From NCBI GenBank assembly GCA_000492175.2, contig CP097573.1:3286001-3350000 (forward strand): a stretch of 64,000 nt of DNA. Reading direction: 5' to 3'. The stretch is from Firmicutes bacterium ASF500 (lineage in GTDB: Bacteria > Bacillota > Clostridia > Oscillospirales > Oscillospiraceae). The position numbers were made by a program, and so were the translations under genes. This document shows, in pieces, positions 6,993 through 15,430 of the stretch (positions are counted from its first letter, which is position 1; the number at the start of each line of letters is the position of its first letter). Below the pieces are notes generated by a model. That model was not told the DNA's origin. It searched no databases and was given only the letters and a program-made list of their open reading frames with translations.

Positions 6993-7309
6993 GAAAGCAA
7001 ACAGAGCAGAAGCGGGCGCGGCTGAACCTCTCCCTGAACCTGTCCGCACCGAGCCAGCGGGAGGCGTGGAGACAGCTGTGCGCCATTCCCTCCGGGCAGC
7101 GGACGGACGCTGTGTGCCGCGCCATCTGCCGGATGTATGAGCAGGACGCTCTGCTGGAGGCTGTCCGCCAAATCGTCCGTGAGGAATTGTGCGGTGTGGA
7201 ATTTATCTCAGGAAAAGAAACGACAGAGCAGCCGCAGGCCGGGGACGTGGATGACAACGTCCTCGGCTTTCTGCTTGGGCTGCAGCAGGAAGGAGATGAT
7301 ACTGCCTGA
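6989..7309 (+). CDS. ParR-like partition adaptor protein
   Basis: 106 residues from the ATG that overlaps the previous stop (ATGA). An in-frame ATG at 6977 is an alternative. The N-terminal part (KRARLNLSLNLSAPSQREAWRQL and GQRTDAVCRAICRMYE) has the look of a ribbon-helix-helix DNA-binding domain. The C-terminus is acidic and Gly-rich (DVDDNVLGFLLGLQ). Small proteins of this form follow parM in Tn1549-type elements and are presumed to bind a centromere-like site and ParM filaments. With parM truncated it probably has no partner. Family assignment rests on position and pattern. Confidence 0.6.
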   Translation: MRKQTEQKRARLNLSLNLSAPSQREAWRQLCAIPSGQRTDAVCRAICRMYEQDALLEAVRQIVREELCGVEFISGKETTEQPQAGDVDDNVLGFLLGLQQEGDDTA

Positions 7310-8460
7310 TCCGCTATTTTGATATGTTCGCGGGGATCGGCGGCTTCCGGGCCGGACTGGACCGGGCCGGGGGCTTCCAATGCGTTGGCCACTGCGAGAT
7401 CGACAAGTACGCCGACGCCAGCTACCGTGCCATCCACGATATTGGGAAGGAGGAAGTATACTATCCAGACGCAACCAAAATCGACCCCGGCGGAATGCCG
7501 GATTTCGACCTGCTTTGCGCCGGTTTTCCGTGTCAATCGTGGTCAGCATCAGGGCATAAATTGGGCTTTGCTGACCCCAGAGGCGCTCTCTTCTTTGAGA
7601 TTGCCCGACTGGCTGAAGCAAGGAAGCCTGCGTATTTGCTGCTTGAAAATGTTCCCCGAATTTTACTCCACGACCAGGGACGGGCGTTTGCGACAATCCT
7701 CTCCACGCTTCATGAGCTGGGGTATGGTCTCGAATGGAATGTGTGTGACAGCGCAGACCACCAAGTGCCTCAATCGCGGCGAAGGGTCTATATTGTCGGA
7801 TATCTTGATCCCCGATGCGCCGGCCAAGTATTTCCTATCGCCGGAGCAAACGGAAAGGCTCTTGTTCAAATCCTTGGAGGGCCGCAGGGATCGAGAGTCT
7901 ACGATATCGAAGGAGTAGCCTGCACCCAGACGGCGGGGGCCGGGGGCATGGGCGGCAAAACCGGACTGTACCTGATTCCGCCTGACGCCGCCTTTGTGGA
8001 TCTGTCCGTAGGGGAACCCAGGCGCACCGACACTGCCCGGTGCCTCACTGCCCGGTATGGGCAGACCACCCTCTCCAACCACAGAGCTGAACGATCTGGG
8101 GTACTGATGATTCGTGATCCCTCCAAGAAGGGATACACGGAAGCCGCTCCCGGCGACAGCGTGGACCTGGGCTTTCCAAACAGCAAGACCAGAGGTGGCC
8201 GGGTAAGCAAGCTGGCCCATGACGCCGCCAGTGTGCAGGGCATTGTGGACCAGGGCGGGCGCATCCGCCGCCTGATGCCCAGGGAGTGCCTCCGCCTCCA
8301 GGGCTTTGCGGAGGACCAGATCGACCGGCTGCTGGCCATCACCTCGGACGCCCAGGCGTACAAACAGGCCGGAAACTCTGTCACCGTCAATGTGATCGAA
8401 GCCATTGGCCGCCGAATCCGGGTGGTGGATGAGCAGCTCCGAAAGGAGGCAGCGGCATGA
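7306..8460 (+). CDS. DNA (cytosine-5-)-methyltransferase
   Basis: About 384 residues. All main C5-methyltransferase motifs appear in order: MFAGIGGFRAGLDRAG (motif I, SAM), LLCAGFPCQSWSASG (motif IV with the catalytic Cys of PCQ), YLLLENVP (motif VI), VPQSRRRVYIVGY (motif VIII), then a target-recognition region, LMPRECLRLQGF (motif IX) and YKQAGNSVTVNVIEAIG (motif X). AAGGAG lies 10 bases before a CTG that would give LIRYFDMFAGIGG, the usual family start. The first ATG is at 7324. No cognate restriction enzyme is seen, so it is probably a solitary methylase that protects the element or alters host methylation. Confidence 0.93.
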   Translation: MIRYFDMFAGIGGFRAGLDRAGGFQCVGHCEIDKYADASYRAIHDIGKEEVYYPDATKIDPGGMPDFDLLCAGFPCQSWSASGHKLGFADPRGALFFEIARLAEARKPAYLLLENVPRILLHDQGRAFATILSTLHELGYGLEWNVCDSADHQVPQSRRRVYIVGYLDPRCAGQVFPIAGANGKALVQILGGPQGSRVYDIEGVACTQTAGAGGMGGKTGLYLIPPDAAFVDLSVGEPRRTDTARCLTARYGQTTLSNHRAERSGVLMIRDPSKKGYTEAAPGDSVDLGFPNSKTRGGRVSKLAHDAASVQGIVDQGGRIRRLMPRECLRLQGFAEDQIDRLLAITSDAQAYKQAGNSVTVNVIEAIGRRIRVVDEQLRKEAAA

Positions 8461-9434
8461 GCGAGATCGGCATCAAGGATCAATGCTTCGGTGTAGAGGT
8501 GGAGATGACGGGTATCACCCGCAGACAGGCCGCCGAAGCACTGGCCGCCTATTTTGGAACATCGCCCCAATATCTGGGGACCTATTACGACACCTGGGGC
8601 GTGACCGACCCGGAGGGCAAGGTGTGGAAGCTGATGAGCGACAGCAGCATCAAGCCAGAGAAGAAAACTGCGGGTGGGTACATATCCGCTTCCGGCATGG
8701 ACAGTGGAGAGTATCGGGTAGAGATGGTTACGCCCAAGCTGACCTACGCCGAACTGCTCAAGTTCCAGGAATGTGTGCGCAGAGTACGAAAAGCCGGGGC
8801 CAAGGTCAACGGCTCCTGCGGCATCCACGTCCATGTGGACGCCGCCAACCACAACCGCCAGAGCCTGAAGAACCTGATCGGCATCATGTATTCCAAGGAA
8901 GATATTTTATTTAAGGCTTTGCAGGTGAGCGAGTCCAGAGCGGAGCGCTGGTGTAAAAAGGTGCGGGAACCCATGCTGCGGCAGGCCCGGACACTGTCCT
9001 CGGACGAGACCACCGACCTCACCCAACTGGAGCGGGTATGGTACGAAGGGGTCGTGGAAAACACCGAGCATTATAACTGGACACGCTACCATGCCTTGAA
9101 TCTGCATTCTGTCTTTTACCGCGGCACCGTGGAATGGCGGTGTTTCAACGCTACCCTCCACGCCGGAAAAATAGCCGCCTATGTGAACCTGTGCCTTGCC
9201 ATCTCCGCCCAGGCCATCGCCCAGCGCAGCACCGTCATGCGCAAGACTAAAAGCGAGAACGAGCTGTTCACCTTCCGGGTCTGGCTGGTCCGCCTGGGCC
9301 TCAACGGAGAGGAGTTCAAGCATACCCGTGACCATTTACTCGCCCACCTGGAGGGGGATAGGGCGTGGCGCCACGATAAGAACAGCTACCCGGCCAATCA
9401 AAAGAAGAAAAAACGCCGTGAAAGTGAGAGATGA
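8457..9434 (+). CDS. Amidoligase-family enzyme (COOH-NH2 ligase)
   Basis: 325 residues. The N-terminus CFGVEVEMTGITRRQAAEAL is the FGxExE metal/substrate motif of the amidoligase family (glutamine-synthetase fold). Further blocks fit: VEMVTPKLTYAELLKFQECVR, the CGIHVHVDAANHN motif with paired His and Asp, and HALNLHSVFYRGTVEWRCFNATLHAGKI. Members are predicted to form amide or isopeptide bonds between a carboxylate and an amine, on peptides or cell-wall components. It starts inside the methyltransferase stop (ATGA) and is followed by a cyclotransferase-like gene, a pairing reported for the family. The substrate is unknown. Confidence 0.88.
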   Translation: MSEIGIKDQCFGVEVEMTGITRRQAAEALAAYFGTSPQYLGTYYDTWGVTDPEGKVWKLMSDSSIKPEKKTAGGYISASGMDSGEYRVEMVTPKLTYAELLKFQECVRRVRKAGAKVNGSCGIHVHVDAANHNRQSLKNLIGIMYSKEDILFKALQVSESRAERWCKKVREPMLRQARTLSSDETTDLTQLERVWYEGVVENTEHYNWTRYHALNLHSVFYRGTVEWRCFNATLHAGKIAAYVNLCLAISAQAIAQRSTVMRKTKSENELFTFRVWLVRLGLNGEEFKHTRDHLLAHLEGDRAWRHDKNSYPANQKKKKRRESER

Positions 9435-9685
9435 CAATGAAAATTTGCATTGACGAACGCGCCTACCAGGGCAGCGCTGCGGAGATCATGGAGCAGCTCC
9501 GACAGCAGACCTTCGACCCCACCGAGTACCCGGATACGGAGAGCTACATCCACCAGCTTCGGAGCAACTTCATCCGGGCCACCGACCTGGACTGTCCCCT
9601 GCCGGAGTCCGGTGTGGAGCGGCAGGCGCAGGCCATGTTCGCCCATCTGGCCAAGGCCGGGGCGCTGACGATCTTGGAGGAATGA
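9431..9685 (+). CDS. Small protein between amidoligase and cyclotransferase, unknown
   Basis: 84 residues, start overlapping the amidoligase stop. KICIDERAYQGSAAEIMEQLRQQTFDPTEYPDTESYIHQLRSNFIRATDLDCPLPESGVERQ reads as a compact alpha/beta domain with many acidic residues. No motif recognised. The tight overlap on both sides says it is cotranslated with the amidoligase and the GGCT-like gene, so it could be a partner or substrate carrier of that pair. That is inference only. Confidence 0.6.
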   Translation: MTMKICIDERAYQGSAAEIMEQLRQQTFDPTEYPDTESYIHQLRSNFIRATDLDCPLPESGVERQAQAMFAHLAKAGALTILEE

Positions 9686-9687
9686 CG

Positions 9688-10206
9688 ATGGAACAAACTT
9701 TGTATTTCGCCTATGGGAGCAACATCAACCTGGGGCAGATGGAGTACCGCTGCCCGGACGCCTCGGTGGTGGGGCCGGTTGTGCTGGAGGGCTGGGAACT
9801 GCTGTTCCGCAGGGGCGGCTTCGCCACCATCTCCCCCAAGGAGGGCGAGACCGTCCAAGGTCTGCTGTGGAACCTCACGCCGGAGTGTGAGCGGTCCTTA
9901 GACAGATATGAGGGCTACCCGCGCTTCTACGACAAGAAAATGGTGACCGTCCGGGACAGCGAGGGCCGCTCCCTGTCTGTCATGGCCTATATCATGGATG
10001 AGCGGTTCCGGGAACCGATGTTGCCCACCGACTCCTACTACAACGGCATCCTGGAGGGCTACCGGCAGAACGGCCTGCCTGTGGACGCTCTGAAAAAGGC
10101 GTGGGACCACGCTGTCCAGGAGGTGCATCAGGAGACGGAGCGGATCAACACCAGCATTTTTGACCGCGCCAAACCGCCGAAGCGGCGGGGTGGCCATGAG
10201 CGCTGA
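9688..10206 (+). CDS. Gamma-glutamylcyclotransferase (GGCT/AIG2-like) family protein
   Basis: 172 residues from the ATG with GGAGG 7 bases upstream. YFAYGSNINLGQMEYRCP is the family signature (YGSN substrate loop). LLWNLTPECERSLDRYEGYPRFYDKKMVTV contains the conserved Glu of the EGYP segment that acts as acid/base, followed by AYIMDE. GGCT enzymes cyclise gamma-glutamyl amines and so reverse gamma-glutamyl amide linkages. Beside an amidoligase it may edit or remove the bonds that enzyme makes, as proposed for similar pairs. A short basic tail (RAKPPKRRGGHER) is specific to this operon. Confidence 0.9.
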   Translation: MEQTLYFAYGSNINLGQMEYRCPDASVVGPVVLEGWELLFRRGGFATISPKEGETVQGLLWNLTPECERSLDRYEGYPRFYDKKMVTVRDSEGRSLSVMAYIMDERFREPMLPTDSYYNGILEGYRQNGLPVDALKKAWDHAVQEVHQETERINTSIFDRAKPPKRRGGHER

Positions 10207-10230
10207 GACCACGATGGGAGGAGAAACGCT

Positions 10231-10632
10231 ATGTCCAGTAAAAAAATCTCTTTGACTGGCGAGGTGCATATCAGCACCGGCAGCATCTACACCACCGTGG
10301 ACGCGCTGGAGGCCATGAAGTGCATTGGTCTCGCCTATGGTCTCTACAGCCACGCCGAGGAATTGCGGGACCAGCGCGTCATGCTGGACGAGAGCGGGGA
10401 CCGCCCCGCCCTCGTTGTCCAGGAGGACGTCAGCTACCATGGCAGTCCTCTGTGGGAGACGGTCCGTACCCTGACCGATGACCCCCGGCAGATCCAGCGG
10501 TGTCTGGCTTTTCGGAACACACTGAAGATGCTGCGGGAGATGGATCGGGAACAGGAGCGCCCACCTGTTCCCCAAACGCCGGCGCAGCCGCATGATCCAA
10601 AGAAAGCGAGGAAAGACCGTTATGCGCGATAA
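10231..10632 (+). CDS. Uncharacterised element protein, 133 aa
   Basis: Good ribosome binding site (GGGAGGAG). The sequence begins MSSKKISLTGEVHISTGSIYTTVDALEAMKCIGLAYGLYSHAEELRDQ, continues with a region rich in Asp and Val and ends in a Pro-rich basic tail. No recognised domain. Its end overlaps the next gene by 11 bases, placing it in the same operon. Confidence 0.6.
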   Translation: MSSKKISLTGEVHISTGSIYTTVDALEAMKCIGLAYGLYSHAEELRDQRVMLDESGDRPALVVQEDVSYHGSPLWETVRTLTDDPRQIQRCLAFRNTLKMLREMDREQERPPVPQTPAQPHDPKKARKDRYAR

Positions 10633-11407
10633 GATCAAGATCCTGGTGGTGGAGCCGATGCAGCCCTGCCGCGCCCAGGAGATTCCCGACACGCTGGAGG
10701 CTATGCAGGCCCTCGTGGGCGGCGACATCGAGGCCGTCACGTCCCTTCGGAATGCGTCCGCCATTGTCTGCAACGATATGGGGAAGTTCCAGGGCCTGCC
10801 CTGCAACCGTCCCCTGCTGGATGAAAGCGGGCTGGTACCGCTGGATATCCTCCACGGCACGTTTTTTATTACCGGGATGAACGGGGAACATTTTGTCTCT
10901 TTGACAGAGGAGCAGATCCAGCGGTACAAGGCTCTCTATGACAACGTCATGGTTGTAACAGCAGAGCGCCCTGCCGCCCAGGCAGAGATCGCGCCGGAGG
11001 CCACCATGCTGGACTTCGCTGTAGCCTGCCAATTGACGTTCCGATTTGTTCGTGACGGACAGGAAGCCGCTGAATCAAAAGACGCGTTTATCAGCCACAT
11101 CACAGAAGTGTTTAACGAGGACACACCTCTGGCGGAACGGACGGTCGGGGGTTTGGACTTTGATTTCCGGGATGGTTGTGCTGAAGTACATTATACGTTT
11201 GCCAGCCAGGAAAAAGACAAGGCAAGCGCCGAGGTGTTCTCGGAACAGTGTGTGCGGGATGTGCAGGACCGGCTGGAGGGATCTGGCTGCAAAGTAGAAA
11301 TGATCGAGTGTTTTGCGGAGGAACTGGAACCGGACCCCGTAAGAGAGCCGGACAAGGGCCGTGGGAATCAGGAAAAAAAGAAAAAGGGACACGGTCATGA
11401 CCGATAA
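10622..11407 (+). CDS. DUF3846-containing protein
   Basis: 261 residues. The N-terminal 110 residues fit DUF3846: IKILVVEPMQPCRAQEIPDTLEAMQALVGGDIEAV, then AIVCNDMGKFQGLPCNRPLLDESGLVPLDILHGTFFI. This domain is common in phages and conjugative elements of Firmicutes and has no known function. The C-terminal half (LDFAVACQLTFRFVRDGQEA to KVEMIECFAEELE) is a separate alpha/beta segment, followed by a basic tail EKKKKGHGHDR. The frame before the ATG at 10622 is a shadow of the previous gene. Confidence 0.8.
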   Translation: MRDKIKILVVEPMQPCRAQEIPDTLEAMQALVGGDIEAVTSLRNASAIVCNDMGKFQGLPCNRPLLDESGLVPLDILHGTFFITGMNGEHFVSLTEEQIQRYKALYDNVMVVTAERPAAQAEIAPEATMLDFAVACQLTFRFVRDGQEAAESKDAFISHITEVFNEDTPLAERTVGGLDFDFRDGCAEVHYTFASQEKDKASAEVFSEQCVRDVQDRLEGSGCKVEMIECFAEELEPDPVREPDKGRGNQEKKKKGHGHDR

Positions 11408-11430
11408 CACCGTGAGATGGGAGGGGCCAT

Positions 11431-11796
11431 ATGCCTGACTACAACCTGTCCAGCATCGCGGCGGTCTCAGCATCTGCAGAGCTGGCCCATATCCGCGCCA
11501 ATCAGGAGCCGAACCAGGACAGCTACAACGCCGCGTGGCTCCACGGCTACGCCGACGCGCTGGCCCATGCAGCGGAGGCCCTGGAACCCCAGCGGGAACT
11601 CATGGAGGCCATCATCGGCTACATGGGAGAACAGTATGACAGCGCCGAGCTGTACGGCATCCTCCATGACACCCTGGAAATGTCCGATCAGGAGATCCGC
11701 TCCCTGGGCTTTGATCTGCCGCAGTGCAAGGAACCGCTCCAAGCCCATCAGGGCACAAAATCTGCAAAAAGGAAAGGAATTTACCATGAGAGATAA
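11431..11796 (+). CDS. Uncharacterised element protein, 121 aa
   Basis: ATG with GGGAGG 8 bases upstream. Mostly helical: ASAELAHIRANQEPNQDSYNAAWLHGYADALAHAAEALEPQRELMEAIIGYMGEQYDSAELYGILHDTLEMSDQEIRSLGFDLP, with the last part resembling a short DUF-type helix pair often seen in these operons. Ends 11 bases into the metK gene, so the two are translationally coupled. Confidence 0.6.
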   Translation: MPDYNLSSIAAVSASAELAHIRANQEPNQDSYNAAWLHGYADALAHAAEALEPQRELMEAIIGYMGEQYDSAELYGILHDTLEMSDQEIRSLGFDLPQCKEPLQAHQGTKSAKRKGIYHER

Positions 11797-12934
11797 TTAC
11801 GTTCTGACCGCTGAGTCGGTCACCGAGGGCCACCCGGACAAGCTGTGCGACGCCATTGCCGACAGCGTCCTGGACGCCTGCCTGAAGAATGACCCCGCCG
11901 CCCGTGTGGCCTGCGAGGTCATGGCCACCGCGGGAAAGATCATCGTGGCCGGGGAGATCACTGCCAGCGGCCTGCCGGACATCCCTGCCATCGTCTGCCG
12001 GACTGTTCGGGAAACCGGCTATGGATCGGACTATGAGGTGGAGGTCATCACCCATGACCAGAGCTGCGATATCGCCGGCGCAGTTTCCCAGGATGTCCAG
12101 ATGGGCGCCGGCGACCAGGGCATCGTGTACGGTTTCGCCTGTTCGGAGACGGCGGAACTGCTGCCACTGCCCGTAGTGCTGGCCCACCGGCTGACTCTGT
12201 TGCTCACCAATGCCCGCAAGACGGGGACCATCCAGGGCTTGGGGCCGGACGGCAAGGCCCAGGTGTCCGTGGAGTACCAGGGCGGCAAGCCCCACCGGAT
12301 CGCCGTTGTGGTGGTCTCCTGCCAGCATGACGCGGACAAGGATATGGACGAGCTGCGCCGGGAGATCACGCGGCACGTCATCGTCCCCGCCCTGCGGGAT
12401 CTGTACCCGGACCACAAGACGGAGGCTTTTATCAATCCCTCCGGGCGGTTCGTGCTGGGCGGCTTTGAGGCGGACACCGGCCTGACGGGCCGGAAGCTGA
12501 TGGCGGACACCTACGGCGGGCTGGCCCCCCATGGCGGCGGGGCACTGTCCGGGAAGGACGGCAGCAAGGTAGACCGCAGCGGGGCCTACATAGCCCGGTA
12601 CATCGCCAAGAATATCGTGGCCGCTGGGCTGGCGGAGAAATGCACCGTCAGCCTCGCCTACGCCATCGGCAGGGCCGAGCCGGTGGCGGTGGACATCGAC
12701 GCCCACCAGACCGGGAAATACCCGGAGGCTGTGCTGGAGCAGGCTGTCCAGACTGTGTTTGACCTGACCCCCGCCAGGATGATCTCCGCCCTGGGGCTGG
12801 ACCGTCCCATCTTCGCGCAGTTCTACAACTACGGGCACTTCACTCACCAGGACGCCCCCTGGGAACAGACGGATCAGGCCACGGCCTTAGCGGAAGCCTG
12901 CCAGATGTCGGTGGCCGGGGTATTCACCCGGTGA
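11786..12934 (+). CDS. metK: S-adenosylmethionine synthetase
   Basis: 382 residues, close to the usual length. TAESVTEGHPDKLCDAIADSVLDACL carries the ATP-binding His-Pro-Asp-Lys motif. VITHDQSCDIA, GAGDQGIVYGFAC (the GAGDQG ATP loop) and FVLGGFEADTGLTGRKLMADTYGGLAPHGGGALSGKDGSKVDRSGAYIARYIAKN (Lys and Asp of the active site) are all intact, and the C-terminal dimer region ends AQFYNYGHFTHQDAPWEQ. It makes SAM from ATP and methionine. Housekeeping metK is normally elsewhere in the genome, so this is an element-borne extra copy lying in one operon with two SAM-dependent DNA methyltransferases. Confidence 0.95.
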   Translation: MRDNYVLTAESVTEGHPDKLCDAIADSVLDACLKNDPAARVACEVMATAGKIIVAGEITASGLPDIPAIVCRTVRETGYGSDYEVEVITHDQSCDIAGAVSQDVQMGAGDQGIVYGFACSETAELLPLPVVLAHRLTLLLTNARKTGTIQGLGPDGKAQVSVEYQGGKPHRIAVVVVSCQHDADKDMDELRREITRHVIVPALRDLYPDHKTEAFINPSGRFVLGGFEADTGLTGRKLMADTYGGLAPHGGGALSGKDGSKVDRSGAYIARYIAKNIVAAGLAEKCTVSLAYAIGRAEPVAVDIDAHQTGKYPEAVLEQAVQTVFDLTPARMISALGLDRPIFAQFYNYGHFTHQDAPWEQTDQATALAEACQMSVAGVFTR

Positions 12935-13674
12935 AAGAAAAGCACATCGCCTCAGTGAGCTTCGGGAAGGATTCCCTGGCCACCATTTTGCTGGCAAAAG
13001 CGTATGGTGAGCCGCTGGATGAGGCTGTCTACTGCGAAGTCATGTTCGACAAGGATATCTCCGGCGAGGTGCCGGAGCATCGGGACTTCATCTACGAAAC
13101 CGCCATCCCAAGGCTGGAGGAGATGGGGGTCAGGATTATCGTCCTGCGTTCTGCCAAGACCTATATAGACTTGTTCACCGGGCGGGTCACCCGCGGCCCG
13201 AAAAAGGGCATGGTGCGCTCCTTCCCTCTGTGCGGGAAGTGCGCCATCCAGCGGGACTGCAAGATCCGGCCCATCCAGCGCTATCAAAAAAACCTGCCGC
13301 CCGGAACGGTCCAATACATCGGCATCGCCCAGGATGAGCAGGAACGGCTGCTGCGGCTGGAGAGCGGCAGGCAGGTGTCTCTGCTGGCAAAATACAATTT
13401 CACAGAACAGGACGCGTGGCAGCTCTGCGAGAAAGCGGGGCTGCTTTCGCCTGTCTACGCCTTCACCGACCGGGGCGGGTGTTGGTTCTGCCCCAATGCC
13501 AAGATGCCGGAGCTGCGCCATCTCTACGACCACCACCCGGACCTGTGGGCCAGAATGCTGGCTCTCCAGGCCATCCCCGGAAAAGTAACGGAAAGGTTCA
13601 ACCGCACCCAGAAGTTCTCCGACATCGACGCCCTGTTCCGGCAGGAGGACGAGGATACCGCGCAGGCGGCATAG
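12931..13674 (+). CDS. PP-loop ATPase of the PAPS-reductase-like family (copy 1)
   Basis: 247 residues from a GTG overlapping the metK stop. HIASVSFGKDSLATILLAKAYGEPLDEAVYCEVMFD has the SFGKDS PP-loop for ATP-pyrophosphatase chemistry. FPLCGKCAIQRDCKIRPI and GGCWFCPNAKMPELRHLYDHHPDLW give two Cys clusters that could hold a metal or Fe-S centre, and YIGIAQDEQERLLRL is a family block. The fold adenylates a substrate, often for sulfur or nitrogen transfer. The true substrate here is unknown. A second relative lies at 21470. Confidence 0.85.
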   Translation: MKEKHIASVSFGKDSLATILLAKAYGEPLDEAVYCEVMFDKDISGEVPEHRDFIYETAIPRLEEMGVRIIVLRSAKTYIDLFTGRVTRGPKKGMVRSFPLCGKCAIQRDCKIRPIQRYQKNLPPGTVQYIGIAQDEQERLLRLESGRQVSLLAKYNFTEQDAWQLCEKAGLLSPVYAFTDRGGCWFCPNAKMPELRHLYDHHPDLWARMLALQAIPGKVTERFNRTQKFSDIDALFRQEDEDTAQAA

Positions 13675-13806
13675 CCTGGAATTGTTGGTATCGCTTCGTT
13701 TTGGCAGCTCATATTTGTTGGGTATCGTGATAGCTTTCTCCCTCAAAAACGGGTATCGTTGGTGCCAGAGAATCCCTCAAAAAACAAATATCAAGGAGGC
13801 GCTATC

Positions 13807-14241
13807 ATGAAGGAAGTCAACAAGCACCCCGCACCGGAAAAGCTGCTCCGGCAGGTTACAGCGGAGACCATCAATGGCCTGGAGCTGGGCGGAGAGATCG
13901 ACCACCCAAGCATTATTAAACTGGAGACTGCCGTCGGCCTTATCGCAAAGGCGTGGAAACTGCCCCAGGAGACTCTGCAAAGCAGCATCGACCTGATCCA
14001 GCATCAGAAGCAGAACATCCTCAGCGGCAGCGGAGGGGGTGTTCTCCCCCCGGACGAGGACTTGGAGAGTTACGATGGCCCCATGATTGTCGAACTGCTA
14101 TGGGGCCTGTTTGAAACAGCGGTTAAACTGGAGGACGCCCAGGACCGGACCGTGATCCATGAGACAGCGGTCCTGATTGCGGACAGTCTGAGCCTGGACG
14201 AGTGGATCGATGAGTGCGGCTCTGGTAACGAAAAAAATTAA
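13807..14241 (+). CDS. Uncharacterised element protein, 144 aa
   Basis: ATG with AGGAGG upstream. Acidic helical protein: KHPAPEKLLRQVTAETINGLELGGEIDHPSIIKLETAVGLIAKAWKLP, later EDLESYDGPMIVELLWGLFETAVKLEDAQDRTVIHETAVLIADSLSLDEWIDEC. No known domain. The 130 bases before it contain three GGTATCG repeats at irregular spacing, so a separate promoter or regulator site may sit there, which would split the operon at this point. Confidence 0.6.
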   Translation: MKEVNKHPAPEKLLRQVTAETINGLELGGEIDHPSIIKLETAVGLIAKAWKLPQETLQSSIDLIQHQKQNILSGSGGGVLPPDEDLESYDGPMIVELLWGLFETAVKLEDAQDRTVIHETAVLIADSLSLDEWIDECGSGNEKN

Positions 14242-14307
14242 ACTGTATGGGAGGGGAGTTGTCCGTGCGGACAGCTCCCTTCCCTCATAGAAGGAGGTGA
14301 CACAGCT

Positions 14308-14931
14308 GTGAGCAACACAAAATACGAGATCACGGACCTCGCCCATGAGAAGTACCCCTTCCTCCACCGCATCCGTGCCCTGCGGGACATCGGCAGTGAG
14401 GTCAAAGCCGGAGACCTGGGCGGCTTTGTGGAGTGCGAGAGCAACCTGTCCTTCGAGACGGGAGATGACGCCTGGATCTTTGACAATGCTATCGCTGCCG
14501 GAGAGGGCTGTGTAGACAAAGGCTCCACCCTGCGGGAGAGGGCCATTGTCTGTGGCTGTGCTTATGCGTCCCACGGCACGGAAATGTCCGGCGATTCCAG
14601 AGCTGAGGATGACGCTTACATCCGGGGAGCCAGACTGAGCCGGTGCGCGCGAGTCTCCGGGAACGGCATGGTCCTCCAGTCCCCGACCACTAAGGTCTCG
14701 CCCATCCTCACCGGAAGCTGCGCTGTCTATGGCAAGGTGATGGGAGATGTGATGCTGGCCGGGAGTGTGGTGGTGATCAGCGATGAGACGATCTCCAACG
14801 ACTCCCTGGACACCCTGTCCATTGATGAGCGGGGGCGCACGGTCCTCCGCGCCCCCTCACGAGACGAACTGGCTCCCCACCAGCCGCAGGAAAAGAAAAA
14901 AGGACCGAAGAATAAGGGACGGGACAGATGA
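14308..14931 (+). CDS. Left-handed beta-helix (YdcK-like) repeat protein
   Basis: 207 residues from a GTG with AAGGAGGTGA upstream. The start ITDLAHEKYPFLHRIRALRDIG followed by VKAGDLGGFVECESNLSFETGDDAWIFDNAIAAGEGCV is the characteristic opening of phage and element hexapeptide-repeat proteins resembling YdcK. Short repeats of small and hydrophobic residues (SGDSRAEDDAYIRGARLSRCARVSGNG, SCAVYGKVMGDVMLAGSVVVISD) build the helix. The function is not known; a structural or acyl-transferase-like role has been guessed for relatives. Basic C-terminal tail KKKGPKNKGRDR as in neighbours. Confidence 0.75.
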   Translation: MSNTKYEITDLAHEKYPFLHRIRALRDIGSEVKAGDLGGFVECESNLSFETGDDAWIFDNAIAAGEGCVDKGSTLRERAIVCGCAYASHGTEMSGDSRAEDDAYIRGARLSRCARVSGNGMVLQSPTTKVSPILTGSCAVYGKVMGDVMLAGSVVVISDETISNDSLDTLSIDERGRTVLRAPSRDELAPHQPQEKKKGPKNKGRDR

Positions 14932-15134
14932 AGATCAGAAATCCGCAGGGATACCAGACCTGCCTCCACAGCAGGAAGCGAAAGCAAGCCCCTTGGCGGG
15001 TCACCAGCGGCTGTGATAATCGGGCGTGTCTGTTCACGGGCAGGCACTATGAGCTGCCCAATTTCACCATTTGCATGACCTGCCCATTTTATTGCAAGAA
15101 CAAAAGCAGTTCCGGCAGAGGGAGGGACGGCTGA
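14928..15134 (+). CDS. Small Cys-rich protein, 68 aa
   Basis: Starts in the previous stop (ATGA). Cys residues at YQTCLH, GCDNRACLF, ICMTCPFYC suggest a small zinc-binding or disulfide-stabilised fold. Very basic at both ends (SRKRKQAPWR, CKNKSSSGRGR). The next gene overlaps its stop. Not recognised. Confidence 0.6.
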   Translation: MKIRNPQGYQTCLHSRKRKQAPWRVTSGCDNRACLFTGRHYELPNFTICMTCPFYCKNKSSSGRGRDG

Positions 15135-15430
15135 TGGATCTCCACATGAGGGAATTTGACGGGACCACCTTCGGGATGTCTGTGGAGGCATCCTCCCCAG
15201 CGTTCAGGCGGATGAAGAAAAACGCTTTCACAGGAAAAATCAAGCCCCGTGGGAGTTGGAGCGAAAGGGCCGTCCGCTGTGTCCGGGCAGCCGATGTGGC
15301 TGCGGTCATGGGAAAGGTCGGGTGGCTGGTCAAAGAATTGCGGTGCATGGAGACCATCCGCTGGGGCAATGACGGAACAGAATATTACATTATTTACGAG
15401 AAAGAGGTGAAAAATGAGCAGCTTTTTTGA
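15134..15430 (+). CDS. Uncharacterised element protein, 98 aa
   Basis: ATG overlaps the previous TGA (TGATG). MDLHMREFDGTTFGMSVEAS, then a basic stretch ERAVRCVRAADVAAVMGKVGWLVKELRCMETIRWGNDGTEYYIIYEKEV. A small alpha/beta protein without known motif. Its end overlaps the DUF4406 gene. Confidence 0.6.
   Translation: MDLHMREFDGTTFGMSVEASSPAFRRMKKNAFTGKIKPRGSWSERAVRCVRAADVAAVMGKVGWLVKELRCMETIRWGNDGTEYYIIYEKEVKNEQLF

Noticed and set aside
11612..12847. Long minus-strand frame opposite metK
   Set aside because: High-GC third positions of metK create it; metK has all family motifs on the plus strand.
13680..13806. Three GGTATCG repeats looked at as a possible CRISPR or iteron array
   Set aside because: Only three short copies with irregular spacing and different flanks; at most a regulatory site.
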